Shown: positions 46,070-55,020 of the stretch, piece by piece | Position numbering within the stretch: position 1 is the stretch's first letter | How the letters are laid out: every line of letters starts with the position of its first letter | Source: Lysinibacillus antri | GTDB lineage: Bacteria; Bacillota; Bacilli; Bacillales_A; Planococcaceae | Assembly: GCF_003977595.1 (NCBI RefSeq) | Contig: NZ_RYYR01000008.1 | Coordinates: forward strand, 101,083 to 165,082 | Direction of reading: 5' to 3' | Length of the DNA: 64,000 nt | Notes under the pieces: generated by a model | What the model was told of the DNA's origin: nothing | Databases searched by the model: none | What the model saw: the letters and a program-made list of their open reading frames with translations, nothing else | Made by a program: the position numbers and the translations under genes

Positions 46070-46480
46070 ATGCTAGATAAAGAAATCACGCAACAACTTG
46101 TTGATACAATAAATAAACAATTAAATACGGATTTCATTCTATTATTTGGCTCGTTCGCAAAAGGGAATGTTCGTGAAGACAGTGATGTTGATCTTGCTTA
46201 TTTTAGCGAAAAGCAGCTATCCTCCTATGAACGTTTTATGCTTGCTGCTGACTTGGCGGCGGTTGCTAGTCGTGAAGTAGACTTAGTGGATATTAAACAA
46301 ATCGATACGGTGTTTACGATGCAAATTTTTACCCAAGGTGTACCGATTTATATAAAGAACAAAAATGAATTTACACGTCAAAAAATGCGTGCGTATAGTA
46401 TGTACACTACATTAAACGAGCAACGCGCTCCAATTATCGAAGCAATTAAAGAGCGAGGAAGTGTATTTGGCGATGAATGA
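46070..46480 (+). CDS. mntA: MNT-type nucleotidyltransferase antitoxin
   Basis: 136 residues, minimal nucleotidyltransferase. GSFAKGN near 28 and DSDVDLAYF near 37 give the GSx10DxD active site; a third Asp is in VDLVDI. In characterised HEPN-MNT pairs the MNT enzyme adds AMP units to a Tyr of the HEPN toxin to neutralise it. GGCGGTGATAGC precedes the ATG. Overlaps the HEPN gene, so the pair is translated together. Confidence 0.85.
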   Translation: MLDKEITQQLVDTINKQLNTDFILLFGSFAKGNVREDSDVDLAYFSEKQLSSYERFMLAADLAAVASREVDLVDIKQIDTVFTMQIFTQGVPIYIKNKNEFTRQKMRAYSMYTTLNEQRAPIIEAIKERGSVFGDE

Positions 46481-46880
46481 TGTAATTTTAAACAAAACAA
46501 CTACAATTGAGCGTTGTGTGAAGCGTATTCACGAGGTGTATGAGGGAAATCCGGAGAACTTAACAGATTTTACAAAACAGGACAGCATCATTCTAAATAT
46601 TCAACGTGCATGTGAAGCAAGTATAGATTTAGCCATGCATATCGTTAGTGAACGAAAGCTCGGTGTTCCAAAAGCGAGTCGAGAAGGGTTTAAGCTACTA
46701 CAAGAAGCTGGTTTAATTGATGCAACTTTAGCAAAAACATTAATGAATATGGTCGGTTTTCGTAATGTTGCGGTACATGATTACCAAGCATTGGAACTCT
46801 CTATTTTAGAGGCCATTTTGGAGAAGCATATTAATGATTTTAAACAATTTACGAAGGTCGTTCTGCAGCTCGAGTTGTAA
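46473..46880 (+). CDS. hepT: HEPN (HepT/DUF86) ribonuclease toxin
   Basis: 135 residues, all-helical. The catalytic motif R-X4-H-X-Y is intact (RNVAVHDY, about residues 95-102): Arg and His for RNA cleavage, Tyr as the target of AMPylation. Start taken as the ATG 8 bp before the MNT stop; a GTG four codons earlier is possible. A toxin of the type VII MntA-HepT system; neighbours do not suggest a prophage. Confidence 0.85.
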   Translation: MNDVILNKTTTIERCVKRIHEVYEGNPENLTDFTKQDSIILNIQRACEASIDLAMHIVSERKLGVPKASREGFKLLQEAGLIDATLAKTLMNMVGFRNVAVHDYQALELSILEAILEKHINDFKQFTKVVLQLEL

Positions 46881-46931
46881 ATATTTCAAACTAAATAAGA
46901 TCATTTTAGAAATAGGTTAATTAACATTATA

Positions 46932-46969
46932 CACCAGCTAAAACGTTTGAATTTCACGTTTTAGCTGGT
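46932..46969 (+). terminator. Terminator of the HEPN-MNT operon
   Basis: 13-bp perfect stem ACCAGCTAAAACG / CGTTTTAGCTGGT followed by CGTTTTAAAA. The rest of 46970-47140 holds nothing I can support. Confidence 0.8.
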
Positions 46970-47143
46970 CGTTTTAAAATCACACTTACTTATGATACGG
47001 TTCATCGCATTTGATGCCCCTTTCTTCAACTAAGTAGAATTTCATAGAATAACTATAATCAGTTCTTAATCCTAAAATTACTTAATTCTTCCTTCACTAA
47101 GAATCGCTAGGTTAAGCGTCCCATTATGATCCCGTCATTATAT

Positions 47144-47227
47144 TTAGCTCTTTTTAGATTTAGTACCAAATAGACCTATTGCAACTGCTACCCCAATCCC
47201 TACAGCAAACCATGAAGCAAAACTCAT
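47144..47227 (-). CDS. 27-residue membrane peptide
   Basis: ATG after AAAGGTGGTGAATGCG; a single hydrophobic helix (FASWFAVGIGVAVAIGLFG) followed by TKSKKS. Length and composition match small bacillus membrane peptides, some toxic or regulatory; family unknown. Confidence 0.5.
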   Translation of the reverse strand: MSFASWFAVGIGVAVAIGLFGTKSKKS

Positions 47228-47328
47228 CGCATTCACCACCTTTTTGTACTTTAATATTACGCTTAGCTACTCGAAAACTTTCAAAGAATTGATATGCTCA
47301 ATAAAGATCTGTCTCATACATAAACATA

Positions 47329-47366
47329 AAAAAGGCGCAATTTCTAATCTAGAAACGCACCTTTTT
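47329..47366 (-). terminator. Terminator of the VOC gene
   Basis: AAAAAGG.GC..TTTCTA pairs with TAGAAA.GC.CCTTTTT; on the minus strand the hairpin is followed by TTTTTT. Confidence 0.75.
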
Positions 47367-47405
47367 AGTGAAAAATAATCTTAAATTAATAATGAAAGAA
47401 TCGGT

Positions 47406-47801
47406 TTAATACGGAAGGTTAAGTTGCCAAGAAACGCCGAATTTATCAGCTAACCAGCCAAACTTTTTGCTAAATCCATACTCACCTAATGGCATTAGTG
47501 GTCCACCGTCTTCAATTAAACTCTCATAAAGCCTGTTAATTTCATCTTCTGTATCACAAGTAATATATAGAGAGAATGATGGCGTAAATGTAAATTCGTG
47601 CTTCACATTACTATCGATGCACATAAATTCTTGTCCCTTTAATGAAAAGGCAGCTTGCATGACACTTCCCTCATCACCTGCTTCGTTTGCTCCATAACGA
47701 GTAATACTTAGTATTTCTGATTCTTCGATGATTGAAGTGTAATAGTTCATCGCTTCTTCTGCATTTCCTTGAAACATTAAAAATGGTATAACTTTTTGCA
47801 T
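47406..47801 (-). CDS. VOC-superfamily protein, PhnB/YjdN-like
   Basis: 131 residues, glyoxalase/dioxygenase fold. PFLMFQGNAEEAMNYYTSI near the N-terminus and the C-terminal FGWLADKFGVSWQLN are typical of the PhnB/3-demethylubiquinone-methyltransferase-like group. Usually dimeric; ligand unknown. Start at MQKVIPF with GAGGAG ten bases upstream; the longer frame has weaker starts. Confidence 0.88.
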   Translation of the reverse strand: MQKVIPFLMFQGNAEEAMNYYTSIIEESEILSITRYGANEAGDEGSVMQAAFSLKGQEFMCIDSNVKHEFTFTPSFSLYITCDTEDEINRLYESLIEDGGPLMPLGEYGFSKKFGWLADKFGVSWQLNLPY

Positions 47802-47938
47802 CTTTATCATTCTCCTCTTCACAAAAACATATGTTCGCTTATTCATATTATAAACGATCATATGCTTATGAAACAACCAAAGAAAATAGCATAATCAATT
47901 TATGAAGTATTCTCCCTTTTTTATTCCATAAACCTTTA

Positions 47939-48559
47939 TTAGTAAGCGATCCCTACACGTGATTTTATATAGTTGTTGCTTTGTATTTGCTTATATGCAA
48001 ACTCTGCTGTATCCGATACCGTTATCTTAACTCCATCCACCGGCAAAAAGTCACGCTCCACACGATATTCACCTAAGAGTTCTCCATCTGGTAGATACGT
48101 AGGACATACAATCGTCCAATCAAGTGTTGAATGTTTAAGCATATCGTAAACTTTATGATGTTCTTCTGCTGCGCGGGTAGATTTACGCTTTGATTCACTA
48201 GATTGATATCGAAGTACGCTCCGGGTGGTTCTACTTTGTAGGATTCCTGCCGTTCCAATCGTAATAATTCGTTTAATCCCCTTATTTTCCATTGTTTCGA
48301 TAATAAAAAGTATACTTTCTGACAGAGTGGTTGTCCCATCTGTATTAAGTGCGCTTATAACAATATCGATTCCATTCATTGCACGGATGAGATCATCTTT
48401 ATTTAAAACATTTCCTTGAATAATCGTTAAATTTTCATGATTTATTTGAATCTTCTCGGGAGTTCGGACTAGTACCGTAACATGATGACCGTCTTGAAGG
48501 GCATACGTAACGATTTGACTTCCAACTCGACCAGTGGCACCTAAAATTAAGATATTCAT
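47939..48559 (-). CDS. NAD(P)-binding protein, NmrA-like/atypical SDR
   Basis: 206 residues. Rossmann glycine motif GATGRVGSQIV at residues 7-17; a conserved VISALNTDG follows the fourth strand; the C-terminal half is WTIVCPTYLPDGE. Family members are flavin/quinone or sugar-nucleotide reductases or redox sensors. AGGAG precedes the ATG. Monocistronic. Confidence 0.9.
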   Translation of the reverse strand: MNILILGATGRVGSQIVTYALQDGHHVTVLVRTPEKIQINHENLTIIQGNVLNKDDLIRAMNGIDIVISALNTDGTTTLSESILFIIETMENKGIKRIITIGTAGILQSRTTRSVLRYQSSESKRKSTRAAEEHHKVYDMLKHSTLDWTIVCPTYLPDGELLGEYRVERDFLPVDGVKITVSDTAEFAYKQIQSNNYIKSRVGIAY

Positions 48560-48837
48560 AGACTTAATTCTCCTTCAGACTAAATTATATTACGTTTTTT
48601 AATTTTATTATAAAAAATAGTAACACAAATCATTACTTAGTTTGTACTACTATAGTATCTTCTTGGAAAAAGTAATTCATTTTTTGTTAATATTCTTACA
48701 AACTTATTTTTAATTTAGTTTATATAATAAAGCGTCGGATAATATGCTAATGTTTTAAAAGTTTCTTAACTATTCCCTTTCGATAAGGATTGGTATGATT
48801 TTAAATTTAACTCAAATAATAGTTACGAGGTGCAACG

Positions 48838-49587
48838 ATGTATAATAGTCGAAAATATTTGATAATCATCCTTAGTTTAATCTTAACAATTTGCATGCTA
48901 AGTCCCGCATCACATGTGGAGGCAACCGTTAATCCCCAAGAACTAAAAAAATTAAAAGAAGAAAATGAGCAATTAAAAGCAACGATTGAGAAACTGAAAC
49001 AACGGATTAATAGCCTGGAACCTGCTCAGCCTGAAACGCTTCAAGACCCGCCTTGGGAAACGTTGCAAATGCCATCAAATCCTTTGCCGATTACGGAGGT
49101 TATTCAGAAAGGGACAAAGATTCCTTTTGATGTCATCGTTGATAAACCGGATTATGTTAGACCTGCCTATGAAAAACATTGGCACAGTTCCTATGGTGGT
49201 GGAAGATGGAGTTATGTTCCTATGCGGATGCACTATGCACTACATCGACTATTTACTACCTATGATATAGGGATTTCTGCTTGGTATGACTTTGAACATA
49301 ATATTGGTTTTTCTGTCCCCATGTTTCAAGATCCACAAGCACTTGATTTGTATATAGTTGCGTTTCAAACGGAAGTAACCGCCGTCTATACACTCGGCAA
49401 TCAAGTGGTCGTTGTTGGTAATCCAAAAAGACAAGGTGTACAGGTCGTAACTATCACCACAGCAGATATAAAACCAACTAATAAAGACGAAAACTTACTC
49501 GTTCAATTAGCAACAAATCAGGGGCATGAAGTCGATTATTCCATTATTTCATACGTTCAACCAGATTTTTGGGCAAAACCAAAATAG
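48838..49587 (+). CDS. Secreted protein with coiled coil, unknown function
   Basis: 249 residues. Signal peptide (about 1-28, ending HVEA), then a leucine-zipper-like coiled coil (LKKLKEENEQLKATIEKLKQ), a Pro-rich linker and a C-terminal domain of about 140 residues with many aromatics (KHWHSSYGGGRWSYV). Family not recognised. GAGGTGCAACG precedes the ATG. Confidence 0.75.
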   Translation: MYNSRKYLIIILSLILTICMLSPASHVEATVNPQELKKLKEENEQLKATIEKLKQRINSLEPAQPETLQDPPWETLQMPSNPLPITEVIQKGTKIPFDVIVDKPDYVRPAYEKHWHSSYGGGRWSYVPMRMHYALHRLFTTYDIGISAWYDFEHNIGFSVPMFQDPQALDLYIVAFQTEVTAVYTLGNQVVVVGNPKRQGVQVVTITTADIKPTNKDENLLVQLATNQGHEVDYSIISYVQPDFWAKPK

Positions 49588-49614
49588 GCGTTCCTGCTTG
49601 TTACAGAAACGCCT
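49586..49614. terminator. Terminator, sequence shared with 61507-61535
   Basis: AGGCGTT / AACGCCT stem between the convergent 48838 (+) and 49631 (-) genes. The first ~20 bp (AATAGGCGTTCCTGCTTGTT) are identical to the terminator at 61507. Confidence 0.8.
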
Positions 49615-49630
49615 TCGTTCTTATACTCTA

Positions 49631-50125
49631 TTATTCAATCCCTCTTAAACCAAATCGAATTTCCTGCACTTCATTATTCCAATGCCAAAATTCTATAAAT
49701 TTATTGTTATGTACATAAACCATTATTTCCACACCTTGTTCTGTACGATTATAATAATTTTCCCCGTAAGATATTTTTACACTTTCGATTGAATCGCCAA
49801 CTGTAATCCCTCTACTTGTCTTCACTGTTTTGTTGGATTCATGTGTAATTGCTATATTGTTTATATTTCCGTTTTCATCTTTTATTAGCCGTATGCCTGA
49901 TAAGTAATTAATACTTGGGTTATTTTTGTCTTGCGAGATGGCATTTGTATTTAGCTCATTTATATTTTGATTTAGATGAATTCCATTAATATTTTCATCA
50001 TCAAGGTTTATATCAGGCGTAAATACGGATAAAACAAAATTTGGTGCAATGAGATAAGTGACAGAAATACAAATAAGAACCATCACTGTTAATATAGTGA
50101 TCCGTAAATATAAAGTTCTATTCAT
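49631..50125 (-). CDS. Hypothetical membrane-anchored protein
   Basis: 164 residues: one N-terminal TM helix (about 8-28), then an extracytoplasmic domain rich in Asn/Ile with NYLSGIRLIKDENGNIN and a VGDSIESVKISYGENYY element that recalls DUF4309-like secreted domains. Function unknown. ATG overlaps the upstream gene's TGA by one base. Confidence 0.6.
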   Translation of the reverse strand: MNRTLYLRITILTVMVLICISVTYLIAPNFVLSVFTPDINLDDENINGIHLNQNINELNTNAISQDKNNPSINYLSGIRLIKDENGNINNIAITHESNKTVKTSRGITVGDSIESVKISYGENYYNRTEQGVEIMVYVHNNKFIEFWHWNNEVQEIRFGLRGIE

Positions 50126-50406
50126 CAATTTTCCACCCCCACAGTTCTTTTACGATAAAGAAACCCTGTAATGACATTTAATATGATTGTGCCACTAAGA
50201 AGAATTGCTGGAGTAGAAGCGATCACACTTACTGTATCTTCAAGAGCAGCCCAATCCTTAGCTTTGACCCTTTCATACAAACTACAAATTTGAAAAAACA
50301 GTACAGTAGAACAAACACTGATACTCAAAATGATAAGCGTAATCCAATACTTAAAACGCTTTTGATAGTTCATTATATTAACAGTAGGAAATATCCAAGC
50401 AATCAT
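50125..50406 (-). CDS. Hypothetical two-helix membrane protein
   Basis: 93 residues with two TM helices (about 20-40 and 66-85) and a short loop. ATG with GAGAGGG eight bases upstream chosen over an ATG ten codons earlier. Translationally coupled to the next gene. Family unknown. Confidence 0.6.
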   Translation of the reverse strand: MIAWIFPTVNIMNYQKRFKYWITLIILSISVCSTVLFFQICSLYERVKAKDWAALEDTVSVIASTPAILLSGTIILNVITGFLYRKRTVGVEN

Positions 50407-50652
50407 ATCTAATTCCCTCTCATGGTTATATTTCAATGTTCATAATTCTTTGTTGGTTTTAAGCACCTATTCTTCTTTAATTTGACGGTATAAGTTGGTA
50501 GAAGTTCCAAATTGGACAATCAGCTCTCCTACACTAACAATTATATTTGTGAAAAGACTATTCGAATTGATAGTTTTCCATTTCCTTATACACTATGTAT
50601 TTTTTGTTTATATAAATTAGTGTCGGATAATCTGCGTGGTTCAAATAAAAAA

Positions 50653-50673
50653 AGTGCCAACCTTTTTGACACT
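50653..50673 (-). terminator. Terminator of the SLAP gene
   Basis: On the minus strand AGTGTCA pairs with TGGCACT around an AAAAGGT loop, followed by TTTTTTT. 50407-50652 shows nothing else supportable. Confidence 0.75.
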
Positions 50674-50719
50674 CGTTACTTTAGATACAGCTCTTGGAAG
50701 AGGGCTCATTGCAAACTTA

Positions 50720-51094
50720 CTAAATTTCTAATCGCCCATTTTCATAGGAAGGCCGCGCAATATAGCTCCCCTTTGGAAATATAAACGTCCATGGCATACT
50801 TACTTTTGACGAAATGGCAAGTACAGGTAAAGTGAACGTCTCCTCTGCAATACGCTCACCCTCAATGTAGTAACTTACTTTTATATTATTAAATGTAAGT
50901 AGCTGATTGGAAAAATTATGAACCAATACAGTTACAAGCAATGCCTCCTTATGGTTGATTGCTACTCGTAAAGGGGAGCAATGTGTTTCGGGACTTTTAA
51001 TATGTTTCGTTTCATTAAATAGTTCTTCTATATTTTGTCGATCTTGAGTAGACAATGCTTTCTCCCAAGATGCTTCAAATAGTAATTCTTGCAT
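50720..51094 (-). CDS. SLAP domain-containing protein
   Basis: 124 residues. A C-terminal SLAP-type beta domain (LLVTVLVHNFSNQLLTFNNI, then ISSKVSMPWTFIFPKGS) follows a short helical N-terminus. This domain is found in Firmicutes proteins linked to surface-layer assembly/accessory Sec; no signal peptide is seen here. GAGGTGATTTA precedes the ATG. Confidence 0.75.
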   Translation of the reverse strand: MQELLFEASWEKALSTQDRQNIEELFNETKHIKSPETHCSPLRVAINHKEALLVTVLVHNFSNQLLTFNNIKVSYYIEGERIAEETFTLPVLAISSKVSMPWTFIFPKGSYIARPSYENGRLEI

Positions 51095-51128
51095 TAAATC
51101 ACCTCTTTACACATTGTACACGTTCCTT

Positions 51129-51614
51129 TTACCGTTCCCCATAACGTTTAGCAAAAGGAGACATCGATTGTTTCGTTGGAGAAGGTGCATATGGGTTAGT
51201 TGGCTCAGGTTGTTTTAATCCTGTATAAGCAATTAATAGCGCTTTTGCTTGTTTTAAAGATATATTCGCTTTAGGATTTCTATATTGGTCATCTAAGTTG
51301 CCTAAATGTGGTAGACTTTGGAAGTCCTCTTTTGAAGGAATCAGATGAAATAAGTATTCTCCACAAGTAATTAAAACCGTCGAAGTTTGTTTTGCCAATT
51401 TAGGGTTTTTCGAGAAATGTAATCCGATTTTTTCCGCTTTCCCTTCAGCTAACAATTTTTCTATTGTTTTTTTCTTTAAATCATATAAAAATTTTGGCTC
51501 AATTGCTGTTTTTGCATGTTTATTTACAACGAACAGAGCTTTCGATAAATTTTCCACTGTAAATTCGAAGTTAGGATTTTGATCCTGCTTATATCTTTTT
51601 CTGTTAGAGTTCAT
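51129..51614 (-). CDS. ykyB: YkyB-like protein
   Basis: 161 residues, matches B. subtilis YkyB in VENLSKALFVVNKHAKTA, the KIGLHFSKNP segment and LPHLGNLDDQYRNPKA. Function unknown, soluble. GGAGATGAACAA precedes the ATG. Directly upstream of the SLAP gene, with about 34 bp between, so possibly cotranscribed. Confidence 0.88.
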   Translation of the reverse strand: MNSNRKRYKQDQNPNFEFTVENLSKALFVVNKHAKTAIEPKFLYDLKKKTIEKLLAEGKAEKIGLHFSKNPKLAKQTSTVLITCGEYLFHLIPSKEDFQSLPHLGNLDDQYRNPKANISLKQAKALLIAYTGLKQPEPTNPYAPSPTKQSMSPFAKRYGER

Positions 51615-51791
51615 TTGTTCATCTCCTATCCCTAACGTTCAAAACTCATTAAAGAGAGCATTATTAGTGTAACATTTTTTAATCTCTAAGTTGCAATTTC
51701 AAAAAAATGAAACCAAACAAATCTTTAGACGTAAATTCAAATAAAGAAAATTACGAACGTCAGCAACTATTTTTAAGAAGGGTTGAGTCGT

Positions 51792-51986
51792 ATGAAGAAT
51801 TGGTGGAATAAAAAGAAAAATAAAACGAGAAAAGGTAAAAAAAGTAGTAGTGATTATACAGTTTTAGATGGTTTTCTTGATGTACTATTTATGATACCAG
51901 AATTAATTTTCTTGCCTTTCAGATTAATTTTTTGGTTATTAAGAGGCGTAGGAAGATTGTTTAGTAATATGTTTGATTTTCTATAA
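51792..51986 (+). CDS. Small basic membrane protein
   Basis: 64 residues. Very basic N-terminus (WWNKKKNKTRKGKKSS), then a hydrophobic C-terminal half (VLFMIPELIFLPFRLIFWLL) that probably forms one or two helices. ATG nine bases after GAAGGG; a TTG three codons earlier is less likely. Function unknown. Confidence 0.6.
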   Translation: MKNWWNKKKNKTRKGKKSSSDYTVLDGFLDVLFMIPELIFLPFRLIFWLLRGVGRLFSNMFDFL

Positions 51987-52140
51987 ACTGCATGGGAAAT
52001 TTACTAAATATGGGGGATTATTGATATAAAATTTAGAATGAAAAGCAAAAAAGCGTAATTCACAATAAACACCAACATCTATAAGCAACCACTTGCTTCA
52101 TGAAAACCTCCCCCTATGAAGTTCATCCAATCTTTGTGTT

Positions 52141-52530
52141 CTAAAGGTTTTTAAAATTTTTTTGTACTTTAACAAGAACGTATTTTTCACTCCACATTTG
52201 GGTAGTCGCAATTAATCTTTCTCCATCTTTTTCAAAGAACAGACCACTGCCATCCTTCTCTTTAAACTTCCACCCATTTGAAGCGATCATTTGTTTAACA
52301 TTTTCGTCCGCTATGAAAACACCTTGATTCTCTGTTCTGGTGATATACCAAACCGTATCACCTTCTACTGCAATTTCCACTATCTTGTTATCGGAATCTT
52401 CCAACTTTTTAATTACCTCTTTAGCTGATAAATGATCGATTGGAAAAGAAGGATAGTATGATTTATTTACAAAGATAAACACAGCAAAAATAACGATTAC
52501 AATAGCCAAAATAAATCCAACCCGTTTCAC
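52141..52530 (-). CDS. Hypothetical membrane-anchored protein
   Basis: About 129 residues: N-terminal TM helix (VGFILAIVIVIFAVFIFV), then a small extracytoplasmic domain. The GTG start after AAGGGGGAG is preferred over an ATG 16 codons upstream. Family unknown. Confidence 0.6.
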   Translation of the reverse strand: MKRVGFILAIVIVIFAVFIFVNKSYYPSFPIDHLSAKEVIKKLEDSDNKIVEIAVEGDTVWYITRTENQGVFIADENVKQMIASNGWKFKEKDGSGLFFEKDGERLIATTQMWSEKYVLVKVQKNFKNL

Positions 52531-52695
52531 TGAACTCCCCCTTATTTTTAAATAGAGATATTTAAAAATAATCTTCAACTAAAGTCCGATGTCAATAAAT
52601 TAAAATATCTTAACATAGAACTAACCTATTTTCTACAAAAATAAGGTCCAAGCCAACCTGTTTCGTGCGTACTTACATAAGTCCAATTGAATCCT

Positions 52696-53514
52696 TTATC
52701 TACTCTTATGTAATTCCTTTAAGCTATACAAGCTAAAATCTCTAACGTCCCTATTTTTACTTTGAGCGAATTCATCCAATACTTCTAGCAAATAATTATC
52801 TTCTATTATTCCTTTATTCTCGCCTTCTGCACAGCATGATAAAAAAAGCAGTAAATAAAAATGAACTTTTGGCTTTTCGTGTTGTCTCATTTTTTCAACC
52901 ATATAGCGAATCAACTCGTTATTCGTGGAGAGAATTTTTGTGAAAACACGGTCAATTTCCCCTGGTTTTCCTTTTTGTATGACTTCATCAATTTTCGCAT
53001 AGTAATCTTTTATTTCCTGCTCCGAAAGTTCTGAATCATAAAGATTTAATTCTTCTTCCTCAATGTGATCGACAAGTCCCTTGATAAATTCCTCAAAATT
53101 CTTTGCTAAATGGATTTCTTGATTTTGTTCAACATCGATAAAAACGACAGCGGGATGCTTTCTTCTTCGATAATCTAAACAAATGAACATAGGAGCGTCT
53201 GCGGATATAATCAATAATTTTTTACTCCTTATTCCCCACTCTTTTCGCAAATAAATCGTATCAAGGATTCCTGGATTTTCTCCAATTCCATATAAAAAAT
53301 CGACATGGACAGAATTAGTAGCCCAACTATTCGGTATGTCGGTAGGATAGTATTTCTTTTTTAAATAAAATCCATTTCTTTTCTTCATTAATTGAATATA
53401 GGAATCTGGCAAATCTATCTTCAATTCTTTTTGAATGGTTTCTATCGTTTCTAAATCAAATTCCCCTTGATTATAGTCATCTAATTCTTTTCCCCATAAT
53501 CCTTCTACCTTCAT
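52696..53514 (-). CDS. SMI1/KNR4 (SUKH-type) immunity-like protein
   Basis: 272 residues. The SUKH fold occupies the first ~150 residues: KELKIDLPDSYIQLMKKRNG, then DFLYGIG, and FICLDYRRRKHPAVVFIDVE, with FEEFIKGL closing the domain; a helical C-terminal extension follows. SUKH proteins are immunity factors against many toxins in polymorphic toxin systems. No toxin gene neighbours it. Start at the ATG nine bases after GGAG. A second SUKH protein is at 58186. Confidence 0.85.
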   Translation of the reverse strand: MKVEGLWGKELDDYNQGEFDLETIETIQKELKIDLPDSYIQLMKKRNGFYLKKKYYPTDIPNSWATNSVHVDFLYGIGENPGILDTIYLRKEWGIRSKKLLIISADAPMFICLDYRRRKHPAVVFIDVEQNQEIHLAKNFEEFIKGLVDHIEEEELNLYDSELSEQEIKDYYAKIDEVIQKGKPGEIDRVFTKILSTNNELIRYMVEKMRQHEKPKVHFYLLLFLSCCAEGENKGIIEDNYLLEVLDEFAQSKNRDVRDFSLYSLKELHKSR

Positions 53515-53561
53515 TTTTTCACACTCCAATTTACTATACAGACTATTCTACATATGACAAT

Positions 53562-53699
53562 CTAACTTTGTTCAAAAATTTGAAGATAATTTAATAACTT
53601 TTTTCCTTTTCTTTTGAGTACAAGTTTTGTTTGCAATGGAGAAGGTAGAATGACAGTTACATGTTCGAAATCTTTTTCAGTAATAGTTGCTTCATTATA
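53562..53699 (-). pseudogene. C-terminal remnant of an unknown gene
   Basis: A 45-codon frame ending TAG (YNEATITEKDFEHVTVILPS, then RKGKKLLNYLQIFEQS) has no start or ribosome-binding site and is preceded in frame by a TAA. It reads like the end of a soluble protein. Nothing else is evident in the 53515-53827 gap. Confidence 0.35.
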
Positions 53700-53827
53700 T
53701 TATCTTTATTTAATAAGTCTGTTCTTTTTATTGTAGGTTTCTTATTCATGCTTGGAGCCACCCTTTCTACTTTTTATATAGTTCAATTCCATCTACAAAT
53801 TCATCCGAAATGGATATTTTCCCCACG

Positions 53828-54250
53828 TCACTGAAGCATTAATTCCCTTAGTTGATTAGTAACCTTTGACGAAGTTAGGTAGGTCTCCCCTTCTCCTACC
53901 ATATACATAAGGGTACTTTTTTCCCCTTCCTCTCCTAACCATAAATGAATGGCGTGAGTAGGCAATCCTTCCTCATATTCAACCATTACATCATAATCAG
54001 GGGTTGTTTCAGTGCTATCTGATTGTTGTTTAACGGCAGTTTTGATCGCTTTTTCAAACACTTCAATTGCTTGTTCATCATTAAATGAAAAAATAATGTC
54101 TTGATTCATATCACCAATTCCACCTGATTTGGATACGTTGATTTCTTTAACCTTTTCATCTAAAAGAACCATCGTATTGTCTTCACTATTTTGACAACCT
54201 ACAATTAAGGATACGCCTGCAAGCAAAAGCAAAGCATATAAAATTCTCAT
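53828..54250 (-). CDS. Small lipoprotein of unknown function
   Basis: 140 residues. Lipobox LIVGC with Cys near residue 19, followed by an acidic ~120-residue domain (IIFSFNDEQAIEVFEKAIKT; HAIHLWLGEEG). Anchored outside the membrane. ATG seven bases after GGGAGG. Family not recognised with confidence; it resembles YhfM-like bacillus lipoproteins. Confidence 0.7.
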   Translation of the reverse strand: MRILYALLLLAGVSLIVGCQNSEDNTMVLLDEKVKEINVSKSGGIGDMNQDIIFSFNDEQAIEVFEKAIKTAVKQQSDSTETTPDYDVMVEYEEGLPTHAIHLWLGEEGEKSTLMYMVGEGETYLTSSKVTNQLRELMLQ

Positions 54251-54336
54251 TGTCATCCCTCCCTAAAAATATATTTCAATACTTATCTACGAAACAACGA
54301 CTAATATGGTCTCAATTTATTTTGAATGTTAAAAAA

Positions 54337-54362
54337 GCGTCTCCATTCATAGTAGAAACGCC
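54337..54362 (-). terminator. Terminator of the 103-residue membrane gene
   Basis: Minus strand GCGTTTC pairs with GAGACGC, followed by TTTTTT. Confidence 0.7.
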
Positions 54363-54390
54363 ATACTTACATCATTCAGATTTAATTTCT

Positions 54391-54702
54391 CTATGTAATT
54401 TTTGGGAAAATGCCTTTTGTGATTTTTTGAAGTATATAATTCAAAATAAATACCGCGAGCCAAAGTGTAATAATAATTACTACGACACGAATGATCCATA
54501 GAAGAAAACCATTTTGAATATGCTCCGTCAAGAATGATGTACCATAATAGATGCAGCATTCAATAATAATCGTTGTAATTAAAAAAGACATTAAAACCCC
54601 TATCCTCTGCATAATATTAAGATTTGTGAGGGCTTTACTGTCTTTGATTTGAAAATAGATGATCACTCCTACAAATGAAAGTACTGTGAATATAACATCC
54701 AT
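54391..54702 (-). CDS. Hypothetical three-helix membrane protein
   Basis: 103 residues, three hydrophobic helices (about 2-18, 36-55, 68-95) with a basic end. No family recognised. It has its own terminator. The 54703-55020 gap upstream shows no other supportable feature. Confidence 0.6.
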   Translation of the reverse strand: MDVIFTVLSFVGVIIYFQIKDSKALTNLNIMQRIGVLMSFLITTIIIECCIYYGTSFLTEHIQNGFLLWIIRVVVIIITLWLAVFILNYILQKITKGIFPKIT

Positions 54703-55020
54703 TAGAATCCCCTCCTACCCATTTTATTTTACCAACAATTGGTAACCCCTTAGTTCTGCCCCAATTTTAACACAAAAAAGTTCCAATCGAGCCTTTTTGT
54801 AACACAAGAGATTTGGTGGGTTTAATTATATAGGCTCGGTTCACTATTACATTGGAATCAAGTCTATTTTTTATTCACCTTCAACTACTACCTATTGATT
54901 TTAGGAGGGTGTAGTTGAACTCTCTGCCACATCCTCGCCCGCTCCCCCCCTTTTTGTACTAATAAAAAAGTTCTTACCATATTGTTGTATAAGGAAAAAC
55001 GGAAAAAAGGTGGTAGATTG

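Noticed and set aside
50512..50784. Plus-strand 90-codon open frame
   Set aside because: No ribosome-binding site, irregular composition, overlaps the SLAP gene and its terminator on the other strand.
54902..54962. Leader ORF ahead of the dehydrogenase (AGGAGG then TTG, ~15 codons ending in LPPFLY)
   Set aside because: Too short and Pro-rich to separate from chance; only superficially like the 27887 ORF.
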